64,000 nucleotides of DNA from Gaeumannomyces sp. JS-464 (GCA_002197995.1 NGZR01000004.1:3844001-3908000); one strand, 5' to 3'; positions 36,301 to 47,859 are shown, numbered from the stretch's first letter. Notes: generated by a model not told the origin, from the sequence alone. A program made the numbers and translations.

Positions 36301-38660
36301 ACGTACTGTTTAACGAGGAATCGTTTTATTTCGAAAGGCCGGAAAATTATATAGTAAAAACGAATAAAAAAAAATGCTAATATTTAAGGAAATTTTTTAA
36401 CGTTTCGAACAGATATTTTTAAACCAAGCAGGTAAAACATTATAACCTATTAACGAAAACGAGGATTTTTACTAAAAAGGCACAATTAACGTTGGAGCTT
36501 TATTAAAACGATTCCCGGAAAGGAACAAATGTTAATAAAAATACCCAAACATAGGCTTTTATAAAAAATCAAAAGGGGGAAAACCCTGTGGAAAAAAATG
36601 TAATAAATAAAACTAATCCCTTTTTGGTTTAACCACGTAGCTTTATTTAAATTTGCAATTAACCCTCGTACATTCCCCGGTAGCGTTTTTTACCTTAACC
36701 ATGCCAAAAGGGGTGGAAAAGCCTGGTCCTACGCTAAAAAATGCGATATAAGAAAAATGGATGATATTTTTCCTCGCGGGCCCGATTTCACAACGGGTTG
36801 GCATAGTTGAGGGATATTTTATAACAAAAGCAAAAGTGGCTAGAAAAGTACGTTACGGCGCTTTAACGGCCACTAAAAAATAAATACAGATATTGCCAAA
36901 CGAACAAAATCCTTAAATAAATAACGGCGGGCACGTTATACCGTAGGAACGTTTTTAAAGCCCTTAAAAACATATATTAGTTAAACAACCATCCATTAAA
37001 AGCATTGCATAGGGCGGCGTAAGTTACGTACATTAAGAATTACCAAAAAATACATACGTAAAACGTGGTAAATAAGGTGGAAAGTAATAATTACGAATTG
37101 CTTAGCAGTATATGGGTTTTCGTATACAAGTTTAACAAATACGGCCGATTTTTTAAATGTAAAGCCCGATTTATTATGCGTGGCGATTAGTAAAAGTTAA
37201 TATAAGGGGAAAATACCTATACGTCCATTTTCGTAGGCTGTACCTTTAAAACCCTTATAGTAATGGCTACGCGATACGATATGGACCTTTTCCAATACGA
37301 TATTACTAACGCCTTCGTTAACGCGCCTTTTTACAAGAAAATCTATATGCGTATGCCGGCTGGTTTTGCCTTTTTTAAAAAGGTTTACCTTTTTAAAAAA
37401 AGCACTTTACGGACTGCGGGAATCCCCTTTTCTTTAGCAAAAGGAATTAGGAAAAACGCTTTAAAGCCTAGGCTTTAAAGCCCTGGAAAACGAACCATTT
37501 GTTTTCCGAAAGGAGAATATCCTTATTATGGTATACGTAAACGACTTGGTTATCGTTTGCCTGCCAAAATACGCTAAAAAAGCGGCAAAAGCAATCGTTC
37601 GCCTTAAAGCCAAATATATCCTTACCGGTGGAAAGCCATTGTAATAGTTTTTAAATATCCAGGTACTAAAAGAGCGCAAAAAAGGAGGATATATTTTTAC
37701 CAATCCGATTATATCGATAAAATCGCTAAACGAACGGATACTTTTTTTCCGTTTTCGCCCCAGCTATTTTTATAAGCACAGAAAAGCTGTTTCCCTACGA
37801 AAAACGCGCTTTATTAAGCAGTATCCGAAAGTATTAGAAAAAGGTTAGCTTATTTCTATACGTGGCAGTAACAGTTCGACCCGATATCGCTTTTAGTGTT
37901 TCCCGCTTTAATCGTTTTAGTACCAATCCTTTTAACGCCTACCATAAGGCCGTAAACCGAGTTTTACATTATTTGGCGTAAAAAAGGATTTTCGGGCTAT
38001 CGTTTAATGGTAACGGCGACCTCCTAATATATATAAACGCTTCGTACGGAAATAATATATTCGACCGCAAAAGTTCCTAAGCATATTTAATAACGCTTTA
38101 TAAAGGGACTATTAGCTAAAAAGCGAATAAGCAGCCAACGGTAGCTATATGTACTACGGAGGCCGAGCTTTTCGCCCTTTCGTAAGGTGCTAAAAAGGGC
38201 ATAGCTATATCGCGTTTTTTCGCCGAAATATCGTACCTTTTAGTAAAGCATTACAATTGCCTATTAAAAAAACCCGAATCCTATACGACAATACATTTAC
38301 GATTAAAATGGTTATTATAAACGGCGCCCGTTTAAAGATTCGTTTAAAGCATATGGATATTTATAATTTATAGGTTCGCTAGGAAATACAAGCGAAAAGG
38401 CTTTAAATCGATTACGTACTAACCTACTTTTAACGTACCGACGGCCTTATAAAAGCCTTTACTAAAACAAAATAGGAGGATTTCTTGGCTTAGGTAAACC
38501 TTATCGACGTACCGTACTTAATTACTAAGGCAAATAAACGGAATTCGACTTGGAAGCCGTTAAAAATACATTGCCCGATGGTAAAGCCGGCCCAAAGGAC
38601 TTAACTTAAGGGGGTATACCGATATTTTAATAGTAGGACCCATTTACGAACAGATGCCTC
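33334..38660 (+). pseudogene. copia 4 gag-pol remnant
   Basis: Plus-strand blocks include the RT palm at 37263-37370 (MDLFQYDITNAFVNAPFYKK then IYMRMPAGF), a VYVNDLVIVC loop near 37530 (YVDD to YVND), a C-x2-C gag segment near 34430 (ICRICKIGSYNAVKC) and a lysine-rich RNase H end near 38450 (TYRRPYKSLY). In-frame stops occur throughout. The order gag, integrase, RT, RNase H and the LTR arrangement fit Ty1/copia. Confidence 0.78.
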
Positions 38661-38671
38661 CTAAAGGGGTA

Positions 38672-38883
38672 TGTTACAAGGCGTATATAAATAACCTGGC
38701 CGGTTTGTACACTTAATAAGGGATTACAATGGTGGTAATAAGAAATCCAAGGCGTTTATTGGACAAATAGGGTTCGTACATTATGTTATATATGAAAAAA
38801 CTTTGCAATGTGGCAAAAATGTACCCCTTTTGGGTACACCATAATAAATCAAAATAAAGGTCAATTAATCACGCGCTGTAATA
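38672..38883 (+). repeat. 3' LTR of copia 4 (212 bp)
   Basis: It matches 31265-31409 joined to 33274-33333 and is the reference that dates the pogo insertion after copia 4. Confidence 0.88.
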
Positions 38884-38888
38884 TAAAT

Positions 38889-39429
38889 CCTACCCCTTTT
38901 TGGAAAGTGGGTCCGCTTTGCAACAGTAGGCGCCCCCGTGGCCAAAGGTGCGCCATTTTGCATCTGGCAGCGATGCAGTGTTGGCCGTTCAAAGCTTACG
39001 TCGGGCGAAATGATGGCTAACGCTGGGGCGCTCCCGGCCCGATGAATTCGGCGCCAGCGCGGTGCCACCGTCCATCTACATCCCGGTCAGTTGTGTGGTG
39101 CCTGGTTAGGAAAAAGGCGCAAACAGGGCGCCAAGCTGACGCTACAGAAAGCCTAGCACCGGAAGAACATGAAAGCTTTGCGTTATTGTTTTCAGCCCCA
39201 GCCGGCCGACCCCTGATACCATGCGCAATATAACGTTAATAGGTTACACTAATACCCATCTTGTGCGAGATGGGCTACTAAGGATGGGAAAATGCGGGTA
39301 TTAATGCAGAATGGAGTCCCTAAAACTGCCGTTTCACCCTATCCTCAAAGATTACAAGGCTGATCTTTTGCGGTTTGCCTATGTGGCTTACTTATACGGC
39401 TCCCGTTTTAACGTTAGTGGGGAGGACTG
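38889..39429. other. Normal-GC spacer between the RIP block and the hAT element
   Basis: Base composition switches abruptly at the end of copia 4. No gene is recognised. Short overlapping open stretches on both strands look like chance. A small hairpin, CCCATCT-TGTGCG-AGATGGG, lies at 39255-39274. Confidence 0.55.
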
Positions 39430-39659
39430 CAGGGTTTGGAAAAAAGTTAAAAGTCATTAGTTAAAGTTATAACTTTTAAGTCAAGTCAGTTAAAGTCACC
39501 GGTGTGACTAACTTATAACTTACTAAATGACTTAATAACTGACTTAAATGACTTAAAAAGTCATTTTTAAGTCATTTTGCATAAAATTATATATAAATTA
39601 TATATAATTAATATAACTTTTAATTTAATTAAATAAAATAGTAAATAAAAATAAGTAAA

Positions 39660-39770
39660 TAATAAAAAATTAACAAATAAATTAACAAATAAATTAACAA
39701 ATAAATTAACAAATAAATTAACAAATAAATAATAAATAAAATAATAAATAAAATAAAATAAAAAATACAT
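39660..39770. repeat. Short tandem repeat, aaattaacaaat units and AAAT runs
   Basis: Five or so tandem copies of a 12-bp unit aaattaacaaat are followed by imperfect AAAT runs inside the left subterminal part of the hAT element. The minus-strand open stretch over it is low-complexity and not a gene. Confidence 0.75.
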
Positions 39771-40831
39771 AAAAAAATAAAATAAAAAAAATAAAATAAC
39801 TAATAAAATAATAATAAAAACTAATAAAGTAATAGTAAAATATAAATATTATATTTATAATATAAATTAGCTTATTTAACCTTCCGGCTCGCTATTTTTA
39901 CTAAAAGATTGTTCATTTTGCTGTAATTCCTTGTAAAACCGATAAATCAGCTATATTCCAGCTTTTTAATAATAGTATTTTACGGCTTGTTTCCGATTTT
40001 AATTATTACGCTTGGGTTATAATATAGTAGCAGTAGAAAATAAACCTTTTATTGCAGCCGAAGTAGCCGGAATCGATAAATATCTTTTAGCTAAAATGCT
40101 TAATATTGGGAAGCGTTTTTCGTTATTTTTCCAATATGATAAAATATTTTGGCTTTCGTCGTAAATATCTTCGTTTAAATATATTAAATATTTTTCATCT
40201 TTTTGCTTTTTCTTCCCTTTAAATAGTTCGAAATTGGAATCGCTATTATTGTTTTTATTACTAGTTTCCTAGTAAAAATAGTATTTAATTCATCGAACGA
40301 ATCGGTTATATTAGTAGGGTTTATTTCATTTTTTAGCTTTATATTCGTATTTTATTAAAGCTTTTGCATCATTTTAATATTAGGATAAAAATGTAATAGT
40401 TCGTCCGTTTCGAAATGCGATAATTTATATCGCGGATTTAATATAATCGATAATATATATAGCCGATATTTTTTTAAATATATTACTATTTGGATATCGG
40501 GAAAATATTTATTTAATTTTTTAATCCCGATTCGATTGCAATAATATATGCGTATAAAATTATATTATTACGGTTTAATCGGTTTTTTTGCTTAAATACC
40601 AATATTAAATTGCGTAACTTTTATAAATGCGATATATATAAAAAAGTAATATTTAAAGGTATATATTTGCCTTTGCAATTAATAGTAGGTTAACAAATAT
40701 TTCAAATTAGGAATTAAATTATTAATAATATTAAATTCGGCTTCCGTTAATATAACCTTTATATCGTTATATCGGTATTTTTACCAACGTATATTAACGG
40801 GATTTTAACTTATAAAAGTTTTTAGCATTAT

Positions 40832-42651
40832 ATATGGTTTATAAGCGAGTCGCGCATATAAGCGAGTCGCGCATTTTTTCGATACGCGTTTTTCACTTCC
40901 AACTTTAATTTCTTAACAACCACAAATGGAATCGATATCGAAAAAAAGCTAGGATTGTTTTCGCTATATAAGCAATTTAATTAATCGGGGATTAGTTTGC
41001 GTTCGGCGGCTAAAACGATATCCTAAATCCATATTGCGCGACCGACGCGCCGCCGACCTTCGACGCGATAGCATGCCTAAATTACGGAAATTAACGGAAT
41101 TTGAAAAAAAGGCGTTTGTTAAATACATATTTTAAGCTGCGCGAGCTTCCCTCCCCGGCCTTTTAGTGTTAAAAATATGGCTAACCGATTGCTCGCTAAA
41201 CGCAACGCGAGCGTCGTTAGCAAAACTGGTCGCGAACTTCGTTAAGCGCCGCGCAAAGCTCGGCACGCGCTGGATTCGAAAGTACGACTACCAAAAGGCC
41301 AAATGCGAAAATCCTAAACTCGTTTTTGCGTAATTCGACTTTATACGGAACTTATGGCCAAATATGGCATCCTAAATAACGACATTTACAATTCGACGAA
41401 ACCGGCTTTTTATAGGCATAATCGCCGCCGTTATAGTTATTAAACATCGGAAAGCCGTAGTAATGCAAAGCTGGTCCAGTTTGGCAACGGGAATAGTTAT
41501 AATTATCCAAAAGGTTAATTGTTACGGCTAAACGATCCCCCCTTTTATTATTCGTTAAAAAGCAGTACTATTTAACCAATTGGTATTCGGAAACCGACTT
41601 TTACGCAATTGGGTCATTTTAACGAATTCCAACGGTGGATTACGAACGAGCTCGGTTAAAATGAATTCGGCATTTCGATAAACACATTGCAGCTCGCAAA
41701 AAAGGTCCCATCGTTATTAGTGCTGGACGGCATAAAAGCCACTATTCGATGGATTTTAAACTTTAACTGGAACATAACATATTACGCTTGCATACCTTTA
41801 AGTTTCGTTTTACTTTTTAGCCGCTTAACGTTAAATGTTTTAGCCCGTTAAAAAAAGCGTACGGTTAACAAATCGAAAACTTAATAAGTTACACGTTAAC
41901 CACGTAATTAAAGTCGAGTTCCTTTCGGCGTTTAAAGCGGCATTTTTTAACTTTATAACCGAAAAAAAACATTTAAGGAGTTTTCCGAAAGGCGGCTTTG
42001 TCCTTTTAATCCGGGTTCGGTTTTAAAAAACTAAAAGTAAAATACGAACTCCAACTCCCCCGAGGCTTTTAAACGACGCCGAACTTTGGACCTCCAAAAC
42101 GCCGCGACAGCCAGGGAAGCAACTTCGCAGTCCAAAACACATTAAAACTCGGATTTCCAATTACCGAGCAGCTTTTTCGTTACTTATGCTAGCGGCTATA
42201 AACCAGCTTGCGAAAAGGACGAATTCGATTATGCATTAAGTGGCCCTTTTTAAAGCCGAAGTTGCTTCGCTACGTAAGGCGAACGAGGCATTAAGCAAAC
42301 GCCGGAAAGCCAAAAAAACACGTGTCCGATAAAAAGGGTTATATATTGTCGAAAAAATACGTAATGTCCTAAATTAAAAGGAGCTAAATAGGCAGCTATA
42401 GTAAAAAATGCGCGATTATGGGGGTTAACAAAGGAAAGCGATAACGACTCGTCGGCGATGTGGCATTTGCGGTAAAACCGGACATAATGCGCGCATTTGT
42501 TAAAAAAAAGTAAAAATGTTCGATATATACAGTTCCGAGTAGTTTAAATGGATTTCTAGCGTTGTTAGGTTGGCATGCGCGTCGATTAACCGGAAGTCGG
42601 GTGTGGGTGCGCGATTCGCTTATGTGCGCGACTCGCTTGTGAACCACGTTA
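40832..42651 (+). mobile_element. Decayed pogo element inside the hAT transposase gene
   Basis: The right TIR (gtgcgcgactcgcttgtgaaccacgt) is followed by TA; the left TIR (atatggtttataagcgagtcgcgc) is slightly altered. The interior aligns along its length with 31412-33271, including the transposase start at 40926 and DDE blocks (ttcgacgaaaccggcttttt near 41390, gtgctggacgg near 41720). Unlike the other copies it carries many one-base deletions, often in short homopolymers, besides transitions. Confidence 0.82.
40926..42400 (+). pseudogene. pogo transposase remnant with many indels
   Basis: The start reads atggaatcgatatcgaaaaa, with the same downstream landmarks as the copy at 31510. The frame shifts repeatedly, for example around 41230 and 41395, where single bases are missing relative to the sister copy. 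The basic tail near 42290 (gcattaagcaaacgccggaaag) is preserved. Confidence 0.78.
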
Positions 42652-44783
42652 TGTGGAATTCCAACGGGTATTATTATCTATAAGGATTTTTGTTAATTTA
42701 AAATCCCTTTTTAATTTACCTTTATTTTTATATTTATTAATACTTTCGATTAATAGCTTTTTTAATTCGTTATTATATTTTAAAATCGTAATAATTTTAC
42801 GAACTTTAACGGTAATATTATTATTATCGTTATTATCGTTATTATTTAAAAAATCACGTAATATATCTTTTGCAACTAAATTTAATATATAGGCTGCATA
42901 ACGAATATCGTAAAAATTATTTGCAATATTATTTGTATAATAATGCATAAAGGTATCGTTATTACTTGCATTATCCCGGGTAATTAATAAAATGTTATTA
43001 CTTGTTATAAAAGGATATTTTTTAATAATATTATTAAATTCGTAATATAAATTTTCACCGGTATGGCTTATATTACCAATTTCTTCAAATCCGATTAATT
43101 TATAATTTAATTTAAAATCGGAATTTATAAATATTATAATTATACTAAAATATTGGCTACCAGTTACTTTAAAAGTCCATATATTAAAAGTTATATTAAA
43201 TTTACCGTTATTTTCAATATGTAATCGCATTTTATCGTTAAATAACGAAAAATATTCATTATAAGTATTATTTAATATTAATTTTAACTTTTTATTATTT
43301 ATAATAGGGGAAATCCTATTATAATAACTTAATAAATTAGTAAATAAATCCGATTTTACTATATTAAACGGTAAATTATTATCGATTATAAACCATAGTA
43401 TTTTTTTATATGCATCCGTATTGTTAAAATCTAATAAAATCGTATTTTGCCGTTTTCGTTTTCGATTTCCGGTAGAAAAAGACGATTATTAGTAATTGGG
43501 TAATATTTTGTTTTTTTTGCCTAGTTTTTTTACTAGCTTTATTATATGCAATATTGGGGTGTTTTAACTTATAATGCCGGGAATAATTCGATGTTATAAA
43601 CCCATTAATTTTTTCAATAGCTTTATATTTGCATGTAGTGCATTGGATTAAAAACTTTCGTTTTTTATTAATATTTATTAGTAAAAGGATTTTAGTAAAT
43701 AAGTATGTTAAAAAATATAACTTTTTTTCGTTTTCGCTTAACGGTAACGTAAAATTAGGTTAATTATAAGGGGAATTTTTATATTTTATATTATTATTGT
43801 TATTATTATCGCTATTATTATCGCTATTATTACCGTTATTATTATCGCTATTAATATCGCTATTATTACCGCTATTATTATCGTTATTATTATTCGAATT
43901 ATAATCGGAATTATTACCAGAATTAGTTATATATTCCGAATTATTATCCGAAATAAAACTATTAGTTGAAATAGTAACGTTATCCATATTAAAGGGATAA
44001 AAGGTAGTAAAAAGTGGTAAAAAGTTAATGGAAAAGGTTAAAAGTAAAGGTTTTAACGTAAAAGGTGCGTAATAGTTAAATGCGTAGGTGTAATGCTTAA
44101 TAGTTTGGAAAAAAACGAAAAGAAGTGCCGGTTTAAAAGGTTGCTTTATATTTATTTATATTAAAAATTAAATTTCTAGAAATTTTTACGTATTATTAAT
44201 ATATATCGGTATTAATAAGCAATTTACGTAAAATAACGTAATTTAAAGCGTTAATTTTTAAGCGATAATGCATTTGTAATAATTAATAATACGTAAAAGT
44301 AAAAAAAATTGCGTAGAAATTAGTAAAAATTGCTAAAATTTTCGTATTATTAATACAAATTTTACGTAAATTTATTATAAATAAATGCATGTTATTAGTA
44401 ATATAACAAATAATTGTATTATTAATGCCTTTTTTATATTAGTAAGCAAAGAAACTGTTAGAAACTACTAGAATTTTTCGATTATTAATACAAATTTTAC
44501 GTAAATTTATTACAAATCGATGCATTTTATTAATAATATAGCAAATAATTGTATTATTAATGCTTTTTTTATATTAGTAAGCAATAAAAAAAATTAAAAA
44601 CGTTACTTTTACTATAAATTTAACCGCTCTTTTCGCTATTTCCTTTGCAATTTTTCGTTTTTACCAACCAAATCGCTTTATTACTTATACCTACCATTTA
44701 TACCTACCTACCTTATATTTACACCTATTATTTACTACTTTTATGTAACGCTTTATAACAATATTTATCGGTATTACCGTTAA

Positions 44784-45158
44784 ATGCCGTCGAAAATCAC
44801 AATCGATATTAAAAACTTTAACGATATTAAACGGCTTTTATCGATTATAAAACAGCCCCGAATTAGCCAGCAAAATAATAATATTCCGGTTATTATAAAG
44901 CATAAAATTTGCAGTTATTGCAAATTAAAAGGCCACACTTATAAGCAATGCTGGTTTTTACAACCAAATAAAGCGCCAAACGGTTGGAATGTTAAAAACC
45001 AACCAAATAACGACGTTTACGCTAAAAAGCGTGAATATTTCCTATCCGTTTTACAAAATAAAACCGAAAAAATAACGGAAAAACCGATATTATCGATAGG
45101 GTTAAAACCCCCGTTAATATTACTATTAAAACGGTTGAAAATAACGAAAATTATATAA
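44784..45158 (+). CDS. Zinc-knuckle ORF carried by the hAT element
   Basis: An intact 124-codon frame lies divergent from the transposase, between its start and the right end of the element. Residues 43-56 read CSYCKLKGHTYKQC, a perfect C-x2-C-x4-H-x4-C knuckle, followed by WFLQPNKAPNGW, which resembles the text after knuckles in fungal retroelement gag proteins. The first 40 residues are Ile/Lys/Asn-rich and could be helical. Its role is unknown. It may be a captured gag fragment or an accessory nucleic-acid-binding protein of the transposon. That it stays open in about 25-30% GC sequence while the transposase is broken is notable. Confidence 0.55.
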   Translation: MPSKITIDIKNFNDIKRLLSIIKQPRISQQNNNIPVIIKHKICSYCKLKGHTYKQCWFLQPNKAPNGWNVKNQPNNDVYAKKREYFLSVLQNKTEKITEKPILSIGLKPPLILLLKRLKITKII

Positions 45159-45199
45159 GAATAAGGGATTTAATAAAGGATAATATGGATTTTTAACGA

Positions 45200-45200
45200 T

Positions 45201-45263
<63 letters not shown>

Positions 45264-45288
45264 TTATTATTTATTTATTTATTTATTT

Positions 45289-45343
<55 letters not shown>
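45200..45343. repeat. (ATTT)n microsatellite, about 36 units
   Basis: A nearly pure tetranucleotide run, with two single-base breaks, lies just inside the right subterminal repeats of the hAT element. Confidence 0.92.
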
Positions 45344-45345
<2 letters not shown>

Positions 45346-45483
45346 ATGACTTAAAAATGACTTAATAAGTCATTTTAAGTTAGTGATAAGTCAGTTACTA
45401 AAAGTCAAAGTCACTGCCGTAACTTAATAAGTCAGTCAAAGTCACGGTAGTAACTTAACTGACTAACTTAATTCCAAACCCTG

Positions 45484-46282
45484 GGAGGGAGCACAGCACC
45501 AGGCATTTGGGTGGGTCTATGGATCCCCAGCAGGTAAGTACACAATGCCCGAAACAGCACGCTAAAAAGGTGTATGGGTGCTAGGTAGCAGCTGGTGGAA
45601 AGGCGGTACGCTTTTCTGCTGTATTAAGGCCAGTTTTGGTGGCACGGAAGCATCCCGGGGATATCACGCATGGAAATCAAGCTAGCTTCCTGTGAATTCT
45701 TTTGTTTCTTCTACTTCTTCTCTTCTCTGTCTGTACCCCCAGCTCCCGCTTGCATTAGCCACGTGACGGCAAAGCTTTGTGACAAGTAGAGGCTGGTGCG
45801 AGGACATGTATGCTTCCTGGGCTCCATCCCACTTAAAAAGGCGAGGGAACCGAACAGTGAATCGGGCCGTAGCAACATAATTCAGGATGCCTAGTAGAAT
45901 GAAGTGCGTAACTTGTCGTGCCCAATGGCAATGCAGGCTCCGTCCTTGAATTGGACTTCGCACGACTCTGCTATGGTTTGAACGGCTGGGTTCTACAAAA
46001 ACCAGCGAGCACCAATATCCGAGCCTTTGTTTTCCACCTCCTCGATTGCACCACCCTACAAAGAAAAACAACCTCCCCGGTTTTCGAGTCTTTCTTTCCT
46101 CTACGCCATATCACCACAAAAAAGCAAGCACAAAGCAACCTTTCTTAATCTCTCCCAGACACCCAGCTGTCAGATCGACTCCTAGTTTTCCCACGCCACT
46201 CGCATTTTCTTTTGCTCTTCCTCTTTTTTTTTTCCTGTCCTCCCAAAACACCCTCACACTTCCCGCGGTGCCCCCACTTTTC
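45484..46282. other. Intergenic region and likely chitinase promoter
   Basis: Base composition is normal. No convincing gene is seen; the open stretch on the minus strand (45682-46071) has no recognisable features. The last 100 bases before the signal-peptide codons are strongly pyrimidine-rich (cattttcttttgctcttcct), as in many fungal promoter and 5' leader regions. Confidence 0.5.
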
Positions 46283-47859
46283 GTGCTCACGATAAAAGCA
46301 ACCAAGGCCCTTGCGGCGCTGTCCCTTGCCTTATCGCCCTTGCTGGCACTTGGCGCTCCTCTTTTCAAGATGGAGCATCGCGCCACTAGCCCCAAAAAAA
46401 ATGCTATTTACTTTTCCAGCTGGTAAGCCCAAGGTGAAAGCCGGATAACGATCTTCGAGCCCAGTCAAGCTAAACATTGCATCGATTGGAAACGCAAGGA
46501 CACCTATGATCGGCAGTACCATGCCCAAAACATCCCCGCCGACAAAGTAACGCACGTCCTATACTCCTTCGCCAACTTGCAGGCGGATGGAACCGTGTAA
46601 GTGTTGCCCAGTGTCACCATTTGAGGATCCAGGAAACGAGCCGGGTGCTAACGAACACGTGTTTACGGTGCACCAGCGTTGCGGGCGGCGGAACCGCCGA
46701 CACGGGCTACCAATACCCGACCGACTCCTATGGCCAGGGAAACAACGCGTACGGCTGCATCAAACAGCTGTTCAAGCTCAAGAAGGCCCACCGGCACCTC
46801 AAGGTCCTCCTCAGCATCGGCGGATGGACCTGGTCGGGCAACTTCGCCGCCGTCGCCAGCACCGAGATCGGTCGCAAGCAGTTCGCAGCCACCTCCATCG
46901 GTCTGCTGAAGGACTGGGGCTTTGACGGCATCGATATCGACTGGGAGTACCCCAAGGACGCCGTCGAGCCCCAGAACATGGTGCTGCTGCTCGAGCAGGT
47001 GCGCCGCGACCTGGACGCGTACGCCGCGCAGCACGCCCAGGGTCACCATTTCCTGCTCACCATAGCCACTGCCGCAGGCCCGGATTACTACAACGCCATG
47101 TCAGTATTATTTTTGCGGGTTATAATTTCCCCATTTCTCCCTTTTTGGAGATTGTCATCATCTTTCTCTACGCCGGAAACACCCTTCGATATACTGTTCA
47201 AACGTGCCCAAAGCGAAACGAACTGACTCCAAATCATATAGGTCCATCCAGCTTGGCCGCATGGCCGCCATCGTCGACGCCATAAACCTAATGGCCTACG
47301 ACTTCGCCGGTGGCTGGGACGCCATGAGCGGCCACCAGGCGAACCTGCGCTTCAGCCAGCAGAGCCCGGCCTCGACGCCCTTTGCCATTAAGCGCGCCGT
47401 CGACGACTACCTGGCGGTCGGCGTAACACCCGACAAGATCGTGCTGGGGATGCCCCTCTACGGCCGCAGCTTCGAAAACACGGCCGGCCCGGGCTCGAGC
47501 TTCGCCGGCACCGACGCCGGATCGTGGGAGCCGGGCGTCTGGGACTACAAGGCCCTCCCCAAGCCGGGCGCCGCAGAGGTCTATGACGCCGACACGGGCG
47601 CCACCTACAGCTACGACGCGGCGACGAGGGAAATGATCAGCTACGACTCGGTCGAAACGGTCTCGCGCAAGGTCGGCTACATCAACGACAAGGGCCTGGG
47701 CGGCAGCATGTTCTGGAAATCTCGGGCGACCGCACCGACGAGAAGAGCCTCGTGGCCAAAAGCGCCGCCTCCCTCGGCGATCTCGACCTCTCCCCCAACT
47801 GGCTCGACTACCCGCTGAGCCAGTATGACAATATCCGGCAGGGACTTCCGCAGGAGTAA
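46283..47859 (+). pseudogene. GH18 endochitinase, four exons, with three disabling differences
   Basis: This is a secreted chitinase of the fungal GH18 class that cleaves chitin beta-1,4 links. A signal peptide (KATKALAALSLALSPLLALG) precedes the mature part. Motifs are KVLLSIGGWTW (substrate-binding SxGG) and FDGIDIDWEYP with catalytic Glu, then INLMAYDFAG, IVLGMPLYGRSF, GVWDYKALP and GGSMFW. Introns with GT-AG ends are 46423-46498, 46597-46676 and 47100-47241; the last two keep frame perfectly. Three problems appear. The signal peptide starts with GTG (46283) instead of ATG. Exon 1 joins exon 2 one base short. A base is missing after TTCTGG at about 47716, beyond which the other frame gives the proper tail (SPNWLDYPLSQYDNIRQGLP). 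Either it is a recent pseudogene or the sequence has one-base G deletions. Confidence 0.88.

Larger units (their letters stand above)
31265..38883 (+). mobile_element. Ty1/copia element 4 with a pogo in its 5' LTR
   Basis: The 5' LTR (31265-31409 plus 33274-33333) and the 3' LTR (38672-38883) both run TGTTACAAGG to CGCTGTAATA. A perfect TAAAT duplication flanks the whole (31260-31264, 38884-38888). Plus-strand gag, integrase, RT and RNase H remnants fill 33.4-38.6 kb. The purine run ctaaaggggta precedes the 3' LTR. The terminal CA is now TA, in line with RIP. This element marks the right edge of the AT-rich compartment. Confidence 0.88.
39870..43985 (-). pseudogene. hAT transposase, split by a pogo insertion
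   Basis: From the minus ATG 43985 the frame starts with an Asn/Ser-rich stretch, then a BED-like zinc finger near 43600 (CTTCKYK with SRHYKLKHPN). The RNase-H-like core is open at 42649-43230: FNIWTFKVTGSQYFSIIIIF, SHTGENLY, TRDNASNNDTFMHYYTNN, AAYILNLVAKDIL, DNNTRWNST, which are standard hAT blocks. After the pogo (40832-42651) the C-terminal part has YIISTILDPRYKLS-type sequence near 40420 and the dimerisation region near 40100. Stops and the insertion make it non-functional. Confidence 0.85.
39430..45483 (-). mobile_element. hAT-family DNA transposon with an internal pogo insertion
   Basis: The termini are inverted: CAGGGTTTGGAAAAAAGTTA at 39430 and the complement of CAGGGTTTGGAATTAAGTTA ending at 45483. 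Both subterminal 130-bp zones are packed with AAGTCA/TGACTT motifs. A minus-strand hAT transposase occupies 43985 to about 39870. The 8-bp target duplication typical of hAT is not clear (gaggactg against ggagggag). Length without the pogo is about 4.2 kb. Base composition is extremely AT-rich, more so than the retrotransposon block. Confidence 0.85.

Noticed and set aside
1..38883. Centromere or telomere-proximal array
   Set aside because: AT-rich and repeat-filled, but no telomere repeats and no defining centromere sequence; composition is explained by RIP of transposons.
39255..39274. Terminator-like hairpin CCCATCT...AGATGGG
   Set aside because: No adjacent gene and no T-run; intrinsic terminators are not expected in fungi.
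39567..39770. Phe/Leu/Tyr-rich minus-strand frame
   Set aside because: Low-complexity translation of the 12-bp and AAAT tandem repeats.
43760..43987. Asn-rich 75-codon frame as an independent gene
   Set aside because: It is the N-terminal part of the hAT transposase remnant, rich in Asn codons because of AT content.
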